Source: Comamonas testosteroni
GTDB taxonomy: Bacteria > Pseudomonadota > Gammaproteobacteria > Burkholderiales > Burkholderiaceae_C
Reading direction: 5' to 3'
Length of the DNA: 64,000 nucleotides
Assembly (NCBI RefSeq): GCF_000761245.1
Contig: NZ_AWOR01000068.1
Location: 457,557 to 521,556 of the forward strand
Shown here: positions 7,455-16,173 of the stretch, piece by piece
Position numbering within the stretch: position 1 is the stretch's first letter
How the letters are laid out: each line of letters starts with the position of its first letter
The notes under the pieces: model-generated
What the model was told of the DNA's origin: nothing
The model's input: only the letters and a program-made list of their open reading frames with translations
Databases searched by the model: none
Made by a program: the position numbers and the translations under genes

Positions 7455-9806
7455 ATGACCATTTCCACCCCCAGCCGTTGCCCCATCGATCACAGCCAGT
7501 TCGGCAAGCCCACCGGCCACAGTGGCCCTACGGGCTGCCCCATCAGCCACGGTGCCGCCGGCTTCGATCCCTTTGCCGACGGCTACCAGCAGGACCCGCC
7601 CGAATATGTGCGCTGGGCGCGCGAGCAGGAGCCGGTGTTCTACAGCCCGCAGCTGGGCTACTGGGTGGTCACGCGCTTCGACGACATCAAGGCCATCTTT
7701 CGCGACAACCTGACCTTCAGCCCCTCGATTGCGCTGGAGAAGATCACGCCCACGGGCGATGAAGCCAATGCCGTGCTCGCCAGCTACGGCTTTGCGCTGA
7801 ACCGCACTCTGGTCAACGAGGACGAGCCCGCTCACATGCCGCGCCGCCGCGCGTTGATGCAGCCCTTCACGCCCGAAGAGCTCAAGCACCACGAGCCCAT
7901 GGTGCGCCAGCTGGCCCGCGAATATGTGGACCGCTTCATCGACGACGGCCGCGCCGATCTGGTCGATCAGATGCTGTGGGAGGTGCCGCTCACCGTGGCC
8001 ATGCATTTCCTGGGCGTACCTGCGGACGATATGGACACGCTGCGCCAGTACAGCATTGCCCACACCGTCAACACCTGGGGACGCCCACGGGCCGAAGAGC
8101 AGGTGGCCGTGGCCCATGCCGTGGGCAATTTCTGGCAGCACGCAGGCCGGATTCTCGACAAGATGCGTGCAGATCCCGACGCCGAAGGCTGGATGCAATA
8201 CGGCATTCGCAAGCAAAAAGAGCTGCCCGAGGTCGTCACCGACTCCTATCTGCACTCGATGATGATGGCCGGCCTGGTCGCCGCGCACGAGACCACGGCC
8301 AACGCCACGGCCAATGCCGTCAAGCTGCTGCTGCAGCACCCCAGGGTCTGGCAGGAGATCTGCGCCAATCCCTCGCTGATCCCCAATGCTGTGGAGGAAT
8401 GCCTGCGCCACAACGGCTCGGTGGCCGCCTGGCGGCGCCTGGCCACCAAGGACGTGGTGATCGGCGGCCAGGCCATTCCGGCCGGCAGCAAGCTGCTCAT
8501 CGTCACCTCTTCGGCCAACCACGACGAGCAGCATTTTGTCGATGCCGACCTGTTCGACATACACCGCGACAATGCCAGCGATCACCTGACCTTCGGCTAT
8601 GGCTCCCACCAGTGCATGGGCAAGAATCTGGCGCGCATGGAAATGCAGATCTTCCTCGAGGAGTTCACACGCCGCCTGCCCCATATGCAGCTGGCCGAGC
8701 AACGCTTCACCTATGTGCCCAACACCTCGTTCCGAGGCCCCGAACACCTGTGGGTGCAGTGGGATGTGAGCCGCAATCCCGAGCGCGCCAATCCCGCCGT
8801 GCTGGCCGAGCAGCAGCCCGTGCGCATCGGCGAATCCTCGCAAGGCGGCGTCAGCCGCAGCATGCTGGTGCAAAGCACCGAGCTGATTGCGCAGGACGTG
8901 CTGCGCGTGCGCCTCAAGGCTCCCGACGGGCGCGAGCTGCCGCGCTGGACGCCGGGCTCGCATATCGACCTGCACTGCGGCGACACCGGCATCTCGCGCC
9001 AGTACTCGCTATGCGGCGATCCGCAGCAAGCGGACACCTACGAGATCGCCGTGCTGCGCGAGGAGCACAGCCGTGGCGGCTCGGCCTGGGTGCATGGCGT
9101 GCTGCAGGCCGGCATGAAGGTGCAGATGCGCGGCCCGCGCAACCACTTCAAGCTCGACGAAGGCGCGCAGCAGCTGATTCTCGTCGCCGGCGGCATAGGC
9201 ATCACGCCGGTTGCGGCCATGGCGGCGCGCGCCCAGGCCTTGGGCATCCCCTATGAAATTCACTACAGCTGCAGCCAGCGCGAGCGCATGGCGCTCCTGG
9301 ATGCATTGCAGGCACGGCATGGCGAGCGTCTGCAGATCTATGTGGGCGCGGAAGGCCGGCGAGCCGACTACCAGGCGCTGCTGGCCGAGGTCAGGCCCGG
9401 CGCACAGATCTATGCCTGCGGTCCGCAGCGCATGCTCGACGGGCTGGCTGAGGCCAGCCGTCACTGGCCAGAGGACAGCCTGCGCGTGGAGCATTTCTCC
9501 AGCACCCTGGGAGCCCTCGACCCGGACAAGGAGCACGGCTTTGAAGTCGAGTTGCGCGAATCCGGCATCACGCTGCAGGTGCGCAACGATGAGACCCTTC
9601 TCGATGCACTGCGCAGCGCCAATATCGATATCGAGTGCGACTGCCGCGAAGGCCTGTGCGGCTCCTGCGAGGTGCCGGTGCTGGAAGGCGATATCGATCA
9701 TCGTGACATGGTGCTGACCCGCACCGAGCGCGCGGCCTGTACCAAGATGATGAGCTGCTGCTCGCGCGCCAGGACGCAGGAGTCCAGAATCGTTCTGGCG
9801 CTGTAG
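7455..9806 (+). CDS. Self-sufficient cytochrome P450 fused to FMN/2Fe-2S reductase (CYP116B-like)
   Basis: A 783-residue fusion enzyme that carries its whole electron chain from NAD(P)H to FMN to 2Fe-2S to heme. The heme domain (about 1-420) has FGYGSHQCMGKNL with the heme-thiolate Cys387, an I-helix GLVAAHETT near 275-282 and an ExxR motif in EECLRH. The reductase (about 450-690) resembles phthalate dioxygenase reductase: RQYSLCG for FMN and VAGGIGITPV for NAD(P)H. The C-terminal plant-type ferredoxin has C730, C735 and C738 and a fourth Cys near 768. Domain order and the N-terminal GCPISH...FDPF segment fit CYP116B. The ATG at 7455 starts at this conserved region. Probable role: hydroxylation or O-dealkylation of an aromatic compound; substrate unknown. 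Confidence 0.93.
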   Translation: MTISTPSRCPIDHSQFGKPTGHSGPTGCPISHGAAGFDPFADGYQQDPPEYVRWAREQEPVFYSPQLGYWVVTRFDDIKAIFRDNLTFSPSIALEKITPTGDEANAVLASYGFALNRTLVNEDEPAHMPRRRALMQPFTPEELKHHEPMVRQLAREYVDRFIDDGRADLVDQMLWEVPLTVAMHFLGVPADDMDTLRQYSIAHTVNTWGRPRAEEQVAVAHAVGNFWQHAGRILDKMRADPDAEGWMQYGIRKQKELPEVVTDSYLHSMMMAGLVAAHETTANATANAVKLLLQHPRVWQEICANPSLIPNAVEECLRHNGSVAAWRRLATKDVVIGGQAIPAGSKLLIVTSSANHDEQHFVDADLFDIHRDNASDHLTFGYGSHQCMGKNLARMEMQIFLEEFTRRLPHMQLAEQRFTYVPNTSFRGPEHLWVQWDVSRNPERANPAVLAEQQPVRIGESSQGGVSRSMLVQSTELIAQDVLRVRLKAPDGRELPRWTPGSHIDLHCGDTGISRQYSLCGDPQQADTYEIAVLREEHSRGGSAWVHGVLQAGMKVQMRGPRNHFKLDEGAQQLILVAGGIGITPVAAMAARAQALGIPYEIHYSCSQRERMALLDALQARHGERLQIYVGAEGRRADYQALLAEVRPGAQIYACGPQRMLDGLAEASRHWPEDSLRVEHFSSTLGALDPDKEHGFEVELRESGITLQVRNDETLLDALRSANIDIECDCREGLCGSCEVPVLEGDIDHRDMVLTRTERAACTKMMSCCSRARTQESRIVLAL

Positions 9807-9860
9807 CCCCGGCCGCTGCCGCCAGGCCATGCATGGCATCTGCCTAGAATCACCGCCCAT

Positions 9861-11168
9861 ATGGGCCTGTTGCAAATACTGCTGATTCTTGTGTGGGCGC
9901 CGACTGCAGCGCTCATTGCCTTCGTGGCCACCACCTGGCTGAGTCATGGCGTGCAAGCCATCTGGAGCGCCGTGACCCGCACCCCCTCCGACGCGCACTC
10001 CAGCTGGCCGCTGGTGCTGGGCGGCGTGGCGGCCATGGCAGGCATGGTGGGGGCCGTCATCACCTTCCCGAACCAGGCCGTCATGCGCCATGCGTTTGAC
10101 AAGCTGCTCGGCTATGGCTCCACACGCGTGGAGATCACGCTGCGCCAGGACGATGCCGCCACGCGCAATGCCCTGGTGCAGACGCTGCGCCCTTTCATGG
10201 AGATCGGCGGGCGCGAGATCCGCTACCGCGTCTCCACGCGCCACGGCAGCTATACCGAGACCGACGAAGTGCCCAGCTACTACCGCTTCGTGAACGGGCG
10301 CCTGGAGATCGCCACAGGCGGCGTGGTCGGCAACGACAGACTGTCCGTGATGCAGCCCGGCTTCAAGGCCCTGGCGCAATTTTCCACGGTGGCCGCCATC
10401 GACGCCAGCGTGGCGGCCACCGTGAGCCTGGGCAAGGCACGGATAGCCGTGCAGATGCTGCCGCGCACGGCAATGCTGGTCCACGGCGACGCCGCCAAGG
10501 AATTGCCAAGCCTGCTGCGCCCCGCTGCCCCGGCCCGCTGCCATCTGGAGGTGCAGGCGCTGTTCTCCACTGATGCCTTCAGGCTGCTGATGTTCGCAGG
10601 CCGGTCCTCGGGCGTGCTCGAGATCCATGCCGGCCCCGATACCGCCTTGCGCGACACGCAGTACCAACTGCTCGGCATGGGCCTGGTGCCGGGCAGCAAC
10701 GGGCGCAGCGTCAAGGAGCTGGAGACCGATGCCACCCGCATCTATGGCGTGCTGAGGCTGTTGCCGCCGGGCCTGAATCCCGATGTCATGGACTGCGATA
10801 CGGCGCTGGGACGCATGACCGACCCGGCCCTGGTGGCCGCCGCCATGCTGTCCACATTTCCCGACCTCTCCGGACGCGTTGACGGCATAGAGATCACGCC
10901 TTCTTCCTCCTTCTCGCCCTGGCACCACCGCGGCTGGACGGCCGTGCCGCCCGGCACGCGCGCGCAAGGCGGAACACGCGCCGAGGCCGGCACGCGCAGT
11001 TGCTCGCAGGAGCAATACCGATACACGCGCGCCAGCCTGGCCATGATCGAGGAGCGCTGCATGGAACGCGACCCGCAAGCCGGCAGTGCCGCCTGTGCCC
11101 GCGTGCGCGAGCGACTGGACTGGAGCCGGTCCGAGCTGGCCCGGTGCACCGGCCGATCGGCGCCTTGA
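9861..11168 (+). CDS. Membrane-anchored hypothetical protein
   Basis: I do not recognise this 435-residue protein. Two hydrophobic segments are visible at about residues 3-28 and 48-68, followed by a large polar domain that should lie on one face of the membrane. The C-terminal 60 residues contain four cysteines (in SCSQEQYRY, EERCMERD, SAACARVRE and ELARCTG). Their spacing could form two disulphides in the periplasm. No enzymatic motif is evident. A TAGAAT hexamer ends ten bases before the ATG and no ribosome site is visible, so a leaderless transcript is possible. It is convergent with ureD. Confidence 0.7.
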   Translation: MGLLQILLILVWAPTAALIAFVATTWLSHGVQAIWSAVTRTPSDAHSSWPLVLGGVAAMAGMVGAVITFPNQAVMRHAFDKLLGYGSTRVEITLRQDDAATRNALVQTLRPFMEIGGREIRYRVSTRHGSYTETDEVPSYYRFVNGRLEIATGGVVGNDRLSVMQPGFKALAQFSTVAAIDASVAATVSLGKARIAVQMLPRTAMLVHGDAAKELPSLLRPAAPARCHLEVQALFSTDAFRLLMFAGRSSGVLEIHAGPDTALRDTQYQLLGMGLVPGSNGRSVKELETDATRIYGVLRLLPPGLNPDVMDCDTALGRMTDPALVAAAMLSTFPDLSGRVDGIEITPSSSFSPWHHRGWTAVPPGTRAQGGTRAEAGTRSCSQEQYRYTRASLAMIEERCMERDPQAGSAACARVRERLDWSRSELARCTGRSAP

Positions 11169-11242
11169 AACCCGGCCCTGCCACAGCGCCAAGCCTATGG
11201 GGATGCCGGGATACGACAGTCGCAGATCGGGCCGGCACTGGC

Positions 11243-12073
11243 TCACATGGACCAGATTCTCGGCGTGCCGCCCTGCAGGCCCCAGAGTTCTTCTCTCCAG
11301 AAACTCCACACGGTTTTCCACAGCATCATCACAGGCTCAACCACAGGTGATGCACAGCGCAGAACCAGCATGTTTTCATTGGGAGCAGTGACCCCGCTCA
11401 ACACCGCCGGGGCGGCCTTTGCAAGCAGCTCCTGCGTGCCTTCCAGCAAGGCTTCGCGCTGATGGCGCGCCAGGGCTGAGCCGCTGGCAAAGATCAGACT
11501 GCCCAGGCAGCGATGCCCGGCCAGCCCCAGATCGCCATTGAGCAGCAGCTCATCCTGCGCGTTGACCACGCCGCGCTCCAGAAAACGGCCCGGCCATTCG
11601 ATGTGCTGCTCGAAGCTGCCGCACGCATAGGGCTGGTCCGCCAGCGGCAGGCCCAGTGCCGTCACATCCCAGGTCAGCAGCTGCGCGTCTTCGGCAAGCT
11701 CGAACTCCAGGTGGTTGACGGCATCGCAGGCGTTGTACGCGATCGCCTCCAGCGGCAGCCACTCCAGCCTCGCACCGGGGTCCAGACGCAACCGCGTGCG
11801 CTGCATGGCCTGCTTGCCGTTGCTTTTGTAAAAGCGCGTGGCACCGGGCGTGGTGACCAGCGCATGCGCACCTTCTGCGACATGGACATCAATGTCCAGC
11901 ACATCGCCGCCCACCAGCCCGCCCGGCGGGTGCACCAGCACGTTGTGGCAGATGGCTGGCCCCTCGGGATAGAGACTTTTGAGGATGCGCAGCGGACCAT
12001 CGTGCGTGAAATGCACCGAGGTCTTGCCGGCCTGCAGGGAATAGTTCAGCGCCAGTTGCGCATGCCAGGTCAT
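11243..12073 (-). CDS. ureD: Urease accessory protein UreD
   Basis: UreD is the scaffold that binds apo-urease and, with UreF and UreG, delivers nickel to the active site. The 276-residue length and family landmarks fit: VHPPGGLVGGDVLDIDV near 47-63, HALVTTPGATRFYKS near 70-85 and the LEWLPLEAIAYN strand. The start at 12073 begins MTWHAQLALNYSLQAG, usual for UreD. In relatives the gene is directly upstream of ureA. Here it is alone, on the strand opposite to the other ure genes and 20 kb from them, divergent from a Bug gene. It must have its own promoter in the 12074-12239 spacer, or rely on distant transcription. Confidence 0.95.
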   Translation of the reverse strand: MTWHAQLALNYSLQAGKTSVHFTHDGPLRILKSLYPEGPAICHNVLVHPPGGLVGGDVLDIDVHVAEGAHALVTTPGATRFYKSNGKQAMQRTRLRLDPGARLEWLPLEAIAYNACDAVNHLEFELAEDAQLLTWDVTALGLPLADQPYACGSFEQHIEWPGRFLERGVVNAQDELLLNGDLGLAGHRCLGSLIFASGSALARHQREALLEGTQELLAKAAPAVLSGVTAPNENMLVLRCASPVVEPVMMLWKTVWSFWREELWGLQGGTPRIWSM

Positions 12074-12159
12074 TTTCGTTCTTGCCTCTTCAAGCAGGCC
12101 TGCCGCTCAGGCCCGGGTAGCTCAGCTCTTTTGCTTACTAACTCATGAAAATTCATTCG

Positions 12160-12188
12160 TTGTTGCGAGGCTGCCGCGCTTCTACAGT
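12160..12188 (+). promoter_or_regulatory. Candidate sigma70 promoter for Bug/TauD genes
   Basis: TTGTTG (12160-12165) and TACAGT (12183-12188) are separated by 17 bp, about 50 bp before the Bug start. The same ureD/Bug spacer carries ATGAA-AA-TTCAT (12144-12155), a short inverted repeat that could be an operator. No sigma54 motif was found for ureD on the other strand. Confidence 0.4.
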
Positions 12189-12239
12189 CTTCAGCACGCC
12201 AGCCCGCAAAGCGCATGGCGATTGATTTCAGGAGCATTC

Positions 12240-13229
12240 ATGTCGGCCAGTACCGTAACTCATTCCCGCCTGCATCGCACTCTGGCCCCATGGCTGACAT
12301 CGATGGCGGTGCTGTGCTGCGCACTGACAACAGGCCCTGCTGCCGCGCAATCCGGCAGTGCAGCGGCATCGGCCTGGAAGCCCGGCAAAGCCACGGAATT
12401 CATTGTCCCCAGCGGTGCCGGCGCGGCGCTGGATCAGGCGGCACGCAAGCTCACCGAGCTGCTGGCACGCGATGGCCATGCACCGCAGTTCGTGGTCAGC
12501 AACAAGTCCGGCGCGCATGCGATCGCCGCGCTGGAGAGTCTGCACCGCCACCCTGGCGACGCCCACACGCTGATGACGCTGAGCACCAGCTACGGCAACA
12601 GCCTGGCGCAGAACGCCCTGCCCGCACACCTGCAAAAAGGCACGCCGCTGGTGACCTTGCTGCGCGAGTTCACCACGGTGGTCGTGCGCGCGGATTCGCC
12701 GCTGCGCAACGCCCAGGACCTGATCGCTCAGTTGCGCCAGGACCCCGAGAAATACTCCATAGGCATCGCCACCACGCTGGGCAATCACATCCATCTGGGC
12801 GTGGCTAAGCCCCTGCAGCAGGGCGGCGTGAATATCCAGAAGCTGCGCATCGTTCCCTACAAGTCCTCCGCAGAATCCATGGTGGCGCTGGCAGGAGGGC
12901 ATCTCGATGTGGTCTCGGCCACCACGCCGAACCTGCTGCCCTATCTGCAGTCGGGCCGCGTGCGCGTGCTGGCGATTGCGGCCGATCAACGGCTTGAGGG
13001 CCTGTTCGCCCAGTCCCCCACCTGGAAGGAACAGGGCATCGACTATGTCAGCGACTCGTTTCAGGGCGTGATGACGGCACCCGGTGCCAGTGCCGCGCAA
13101 CAGGCCTACTGGGTGAACGCCTTGCGCAAGGTTTCCGAAACCCGGGAATGGAGGGACTTTGTGAGGATGAACCAATGGGAGCCCATCTTCCTCGGCCCGC
13201 AGGACACGGCTCGCGCACTGAATGCCTAG
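12240..13229 (+). CDS. Bug/TctC-family receptor, C-terminus cut by in-frame amber codon
   Basis: A periplasmic receptor with a long signal peptide (ends GPAAAQSG) and the Bug core: KATEFIVPSGAGAALDQAARKL, YSIGIATTLGNHIHLG and VALAGGHLDVVSATTPNLLPYL. AGGAG precedes the ATG at 12240. TAG at 13227-13229 ends the frame after 329 residues. The same frame stays open for 25 more codons to TGA at 13305. Those codons encode an ERSHALLSELGLLP-like segment that matches the usual last helix of Bug proteins. The TAG therefore looks like a CAG-to-TAG nonsense change. The product may be unstable or still partly active. It is upstream of and co-directional with a TauD-type dioxygenase. Confidence 0.82.
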   Translation: MSASTVTHSRLHRTLAPWLTSMAVLCCALTTGPAAAQSGSAAASAWKPGKATEFIVPSGAGAALDQAARKLTELLARDGHAPQFVVSNKSGAHAIAALESLHRHPGDAHTLMTLSTSYGNSLAQNALPAHLQKGTPLVTLLREFTTVVVRADSPLRNAQDLIAQLRQDPEKYSIGIATTLGNHIHLGVAKPLQQGGVNIQKLRIVPYKSSAESMVALAGGHLDVVSATTPNLLPYLQSGRVRVLAIAADQRLEGLFAQSPTWKEQGIDYVSDSFQGVMTAPGASAAQQAYWVNALRKVSETREWRDFVRMNQWEPIFLGPQDTARALNA

Positions 13230-13334
13230 GTCGAACGCAGCCATGCGCTTCTCTCCGAGCTGGGCCTGCTGCCGGCCGGCACCTCCCGTATTGCCCAGGC
13301 CCGCTGAAGCTCCGCTCTCACCCGGAAAAAAACC

Positions 13335-14324
13335 ATGAACATGCCCCTGCCCCACGCTCCGCTGCAGCATCTGGACCAGCGTCTGAGCTCTGCCAACCAC
13401 ATCACTCCACATATCCGCATCGCACCGCAGTCGGCGCATATCGGTGCGCTGATCAGCGGCGTCAATCTGAAGCAGGCCTTGAGTGCCGCCGAGGTGCATA
13501 CCATCCGCTCGGCCCTGCTGCGCTGGAAAGTGGTCTTCTTTCGCGACCAGCACCTCAGCCATGAGCAGCAGATTGCCTTTTCGCGCCAGTTTGGCGAGCT
13601 CACGCCTGGCCATCCCGTCTTCGGTCATGTCGAAGGCTTTCCCGAGCTGTATTCGATTGCCAAGCACCGCAAGGCCAACCGTCACAGCGGCCAGGCCGAA
13701 CAGCGCCCCTGGACCGGCTGGCATGCCGATGTGACGGCCGCCCACAACCCGCCGGCCGCATCGATTCTGCGCGGCGTGACGATTCCGCCCTTTGGTGGCG
13801 ACACGCAATGGACCAATCTGGCAGCCGCCTACGAAGCGCTCTCCAGACCGCTGCAGGCCTTTTTGCAGACCCTGCGCGGCGAGCACCGCTTCAGCGCCCC
13901 GCAAGGCGCCACGGCGTCGCAGGAATATCTGGATCTGGTGCGCGACAACACTCTGATCAGCGAACACCCGCTGGTCACCATTCATCCCGAGACCGGCGAG
14001 AAAGTGCTCTACATCAGCCCCGGCTTTCTCAAGTCCATCGTGGAGCTCAAGACCCGCGAATCGCGCGTGCTGCTGGAGCTGCTCTGGGAGCATGCCGTGA
14101 GCAGCGAATTCACCGTGCGCTTCAAGTGGGAGCCCGGCTCGCTGGCCTTCTGGGACAACCGCGCCACGGCCCATGTGGCGCCACAGGATATCTTTGCGCT
14201 GGAGTTCGATCGCCAGCTCTACCGCACCACGCTGGTGGGCGAAGTGCCCCTGGGTGCCGACGGCCGCGCCAGCACTGCCATACAGGGCAATCCGGTGCTG
14301 GCCGCGCACGGCGCAGCGTATTGA
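13335..14324 (+). CDS. TauD/TfdA-family 2-oxoglutarate-dependent dioxygenase
   Basis: A 329-residue Fe(II)/2-oxoglutarate dioxygenase. The facial triad is intact: GWHADV gives His130 and Asp132, and ATAHVAP gives His280. Arg297 in LYRTTLVGE should bind the 2-oxoglutarate carboxylate. Members cleave or hydroxylate taurine, alkyl sulphates, aryloxyalkanoates and related acids. The exact substrate is not clear. The gene follows a Bug receptor and ends in a strong terminator, so the pair is a separate unit placed between ureD and urtE on the opposite strand. Confidence 0.92.
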   Translation: MNMPLPHAPLQHLDQRLSSANHITPHIRIAPQSAHIGALISGVNLKQALSAAEVHTIRSALLRWKVVFFRDQHLSHEQQIAFSRQFGELTPGHPVFGHVEGFPELYSIAKHRKANRHSGQAEQRPWTGWHADVTAAHNPPAASILRGVTIPPFGGDTQWTNLAAAYEALSRPLQAFLQTLRGEHRFSAPQGATASQEYLDLVRDNTLISEHPLVTIHPETGEKVLYISPGFLKSIVELKTRESRVLLELLWEHAVSSEFTVRFKWEPGSLAFWDNRATAHVAPQDIFALEFDRQLYRTTLVGEVPLGADGRASTAIQGNPVLAAHGAAY

Positions 14325-14363
14325 CGAAATGAGTTGTCCTCCGGGCATGGCCTGAGGCTTTGG

Positions 14364-14389
14364 GGTGCCGCTTGCGGCACCTTTTTTTA
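14364..14389 (+). terminator. Rho-independent terminator of the Bug-TauD unit
   Basis: GGTGCCGC-TT-GCGGCACC forms an 8-bp perfect stem followed by seven T residues. It lies 40 bp after the dioxygenase stop and just before the convergent urtE stop. Confidence 0.92.
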
Positions 14390-14401
14390 TGCGCGCAAGG
14401 C

Positions 14402-15094
14402 TCAGATAGCCACCAGCGAGCGCACGTTTTTTTCCTGCATCTCGCTGCCCGGGCCCGATGCAATCACCTCGCCGCGCTCCATCACCACATAGTGGTCGGC
14501 CAGCTCCTCGGCAAAGTCGTAGTACTGCTCGCACAGCAAGATGGCCATGTCGCCGCGATTGGCCAGCATGCGGATCACGCGGCCGATGTCCTTGATGATG
14601 CTGGGCTGTATGCCCTCGGTGGGCTCGTCGAGGATCAGGATCTTGGGCTGCGGCGCCAGCGCGCGCGCAATGGCCAGCTGCTGCTGCTGCCCGCCCGAGA
14701 GATCGCCGCCACGGCGGTGCAGCATCTGCTTAAGCACTGGGAACAGCTCGTACAGTTCGCCCGGAATCCGGGTGCCTGCCGAGCAATAGGACAGGCCCAT
14801 GCGCAGATTGTCTTCCACCGACAGCCGCGAGAAGATTTCCCGCCCCTGGGGCACATAGCCGATGCCGCTGCGCGCACGCTCGTACGGCGTCCTGCGCGCG
14901 ATATCGCGGCCCTGCCATTCAATGCCGCCGCTTCTGATCGGCACCAGCCCCATCAGGCTCTTGAGCAAGGTGGTCTTGCCCACGCCGTTGCGGCCCAGCA
15001 GCACCGTGACCTTGCCGATCTCGGCCGTGAAATTCACGTCCCGCAGGATGTGCGAGCCGCCGTAATACTGATGCAGGTTCTGAACTTTAAGCAT
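14402..15094 (-). CDS. urtE: Urea ABC transporter ATP-binding protein UrtE
   Basis: One of two ATPases of the high-affinity urea importer, a LivF-type subunit of 230 residues. Walker A is LLGRNGVGKTTLLKS, the signature is GGDLSGGQQQQLAIARAL and Walker B is ILILDEPTEG. The N-terminus MLKVQNLHQYYGGSHILRDV is typical of UrtE. It is the last gene of the minus-strand urtABCDE series. A 203-bp gap filled with repeats separates it from urtD. Confidence 0.95.
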   Translation of the reverse strand: MLKVQNLHQYYGGSHILRDVNFTAEIGKVTVLLGRNGVGKTTLLKSLMGLVPIRSGGIEWQGRDIARRTPYERARSGIGYVPQGREIFSRLSVEDNLRMGLSYCSAGTRIPGELYELFPVLKQMLHRRGGDLSGGQQQQLAIARALAPQPKILILDEPTEGIQPSIIKDIGRVIRMLANRGDMAILLCEQYYDFAEELADHYVVMERGEVIASGPGSEMQEKNVRSLVAI

Positions 15095-15107
15095 TTTTGA
15101 CCTCTAA

Positions 15108-15297
15108 CGCTTACACAGCAGGCGCAAGCAGCTATCTTTTTTCAATAGCCTGCTTCGATAAACATGGCGCACAAAACCGGCGCGGCCCATCGGCGGACGC
15201 CGAGCAAGGGCCGCCCCGCAGCGACGGTGTCGTCCCCCTCCCGCGAAGCGAGAGAGGGGGAAGGCGCGGGGCCGCCCAGGCAAAGTGCCTCAGGGGG
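15108..15297. repeat. Repeat elements (families B and A) between urtE and urtD
   Basis: The left part (15112-15162) is a B-type repeat with GGCGCAAGCAGCTATC and CAATAGCC. The right part (15200-15297) is an A-type repeat: GCAAGGGCCGCCCCGCAG, CCCCCTCCCGCGAAGCG and GGGGGAAGGCGCGG, reaching CAGGGGG next to the urtD stop. Its inverted segments could fold in the mRNA. No coding frame is convincing. Confidence 0.65.
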
Positions 15298-16173
15298 TTA
15301 CCTCCCAAGGTACACCTCGATCACGCGCTCGTCGGCCTGCACCTGGGCCAGCGTTCCCTCGGCCAGCACCGAGCCATCGCAAAGCACCGTGACCTTCTCG
15401 CTGATGGTGTCGATAAAGCTCATGTCGTGCTCGACCACCATCAGCGAATGCTTGCCCTTGAGCGTCAGAAACAGCTCGGCTGTGCGCACGGTTTCCTCGT
15501 CGGTCATGCCGGCCACGGGCTCGTCGAGCAGCAGCAGTCTGGGCTCCTGCACCAGCAGCATGCCGATCTCCAGCCACTGCTTCTGGCCGTGACTGAGCAG
15601 GCCCGCCTGGCGCGTGACGCTGGCCGCCAGATGAATGGTGTGCAACACCTCGGCAATGCGGTCCTTCTGCGCGCCGCTGAGCTTGAACAGCATGGAGGAG
15701 GCAATGCCCTTGTGGGTCTTGAGCGCCAGCTCCAGGTTCTCGAACACGCTGAGCTGCTCGAACACCGTGGGCTTCTGGAACTTGCGGCCTATGCCCATGG
15801 CGGCGATCTCGGGCTCCTTGTAGCGCAGCAGGTCGATGGTCGAGCCGAAGAACACCGTGCCGCTGTCGGGCCGGGTCTTGCCGGTGATGATGTCCATCAT
15901 CGTGGTCTTGCCAGCGCCATTGGGTCCGATGATGCAGCGCAGCTCGCCGGGCGCGATATCGAGACTCAGACCGTTGATGGCCTTGAAGCCGTCGAAGCTC
16001 ACATGCACGTCCTCGAGATAGAGGATGCGGCCGTGGGTCACATCCACTTCGCCGGCAATCACGGGGCGCGCCAGACTGGCGTTGCGTCCGCCGGATTCGG
16101 TGCGCAGCGCGGCTTCGCGCTGCTGGTAGGAGGTCAGGCGCTGCTCGCCTTCCTGCATCAGATCGGGGGTCAT
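15298..16173 (-). CDS. urtD: Urea ABC transporter ATP-binding protein UrtD
   Basis: The LivG-type ATPase of the urea importer, 291 residues. Walker A is [15 protein letters not shown], the signature is LLSHGQKQWLEIGMLL (SHGQ rather than SGGQ, usual in UrtD) and Walker B is LLLLDEPVAGM. About 50 residues at the N-terminus precede the ABC domain, a common UrtD feature. Its ATG overlaps the urtC stop by four bases (ATGA), so the two are translationally coupled. Confidence 0.95.
   Translation of the reverse strand: MTPDLMQEGEQRLTSYQQREAALRTESGGRNASLARPVIAGEVDVTHGRILYLEDVHVSFDGFKAINGLSLDIAPGELRCIIGPNGAGKTTMMDIITGKTRPDSGTVFFGSTIDLLRYKEPEIAAMGIGRKFQKPTVFEQLSVFENLELALKTHKGIASSMLFKLSGAQKDRIAEVLHTIHLAASVTRQAGLLSHGQKQWLEIGMLLVQEPRLLLLDEPVAGMTDEETVRTAELFLTLKGKHSLMVVEHDMSFIDTISEKVTVLCDGSVLAEGTLAQVQADERVIEVYLGR

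Noticed and set aside
9009..11321. Very long open frame (770 codons) on the minus strand opposite the P450 and hypothetical genes.
   Set aside because: It has no family signature, crosses two genes on the other strand and arises from the high third-position GC of the real genes.
12074..12239. Search for a sigma54 promoter driving ureD.
   Set aside because: No GG-N10-GC motif with a plausible -12 element is found on the minus strand.
12228..14534. Long minus-strand frame opposite the Bug and TauD genes.
   Set aside because: The plus-strand genes carry full family motifs, a promoter and a terminator; the opposite frame has none.
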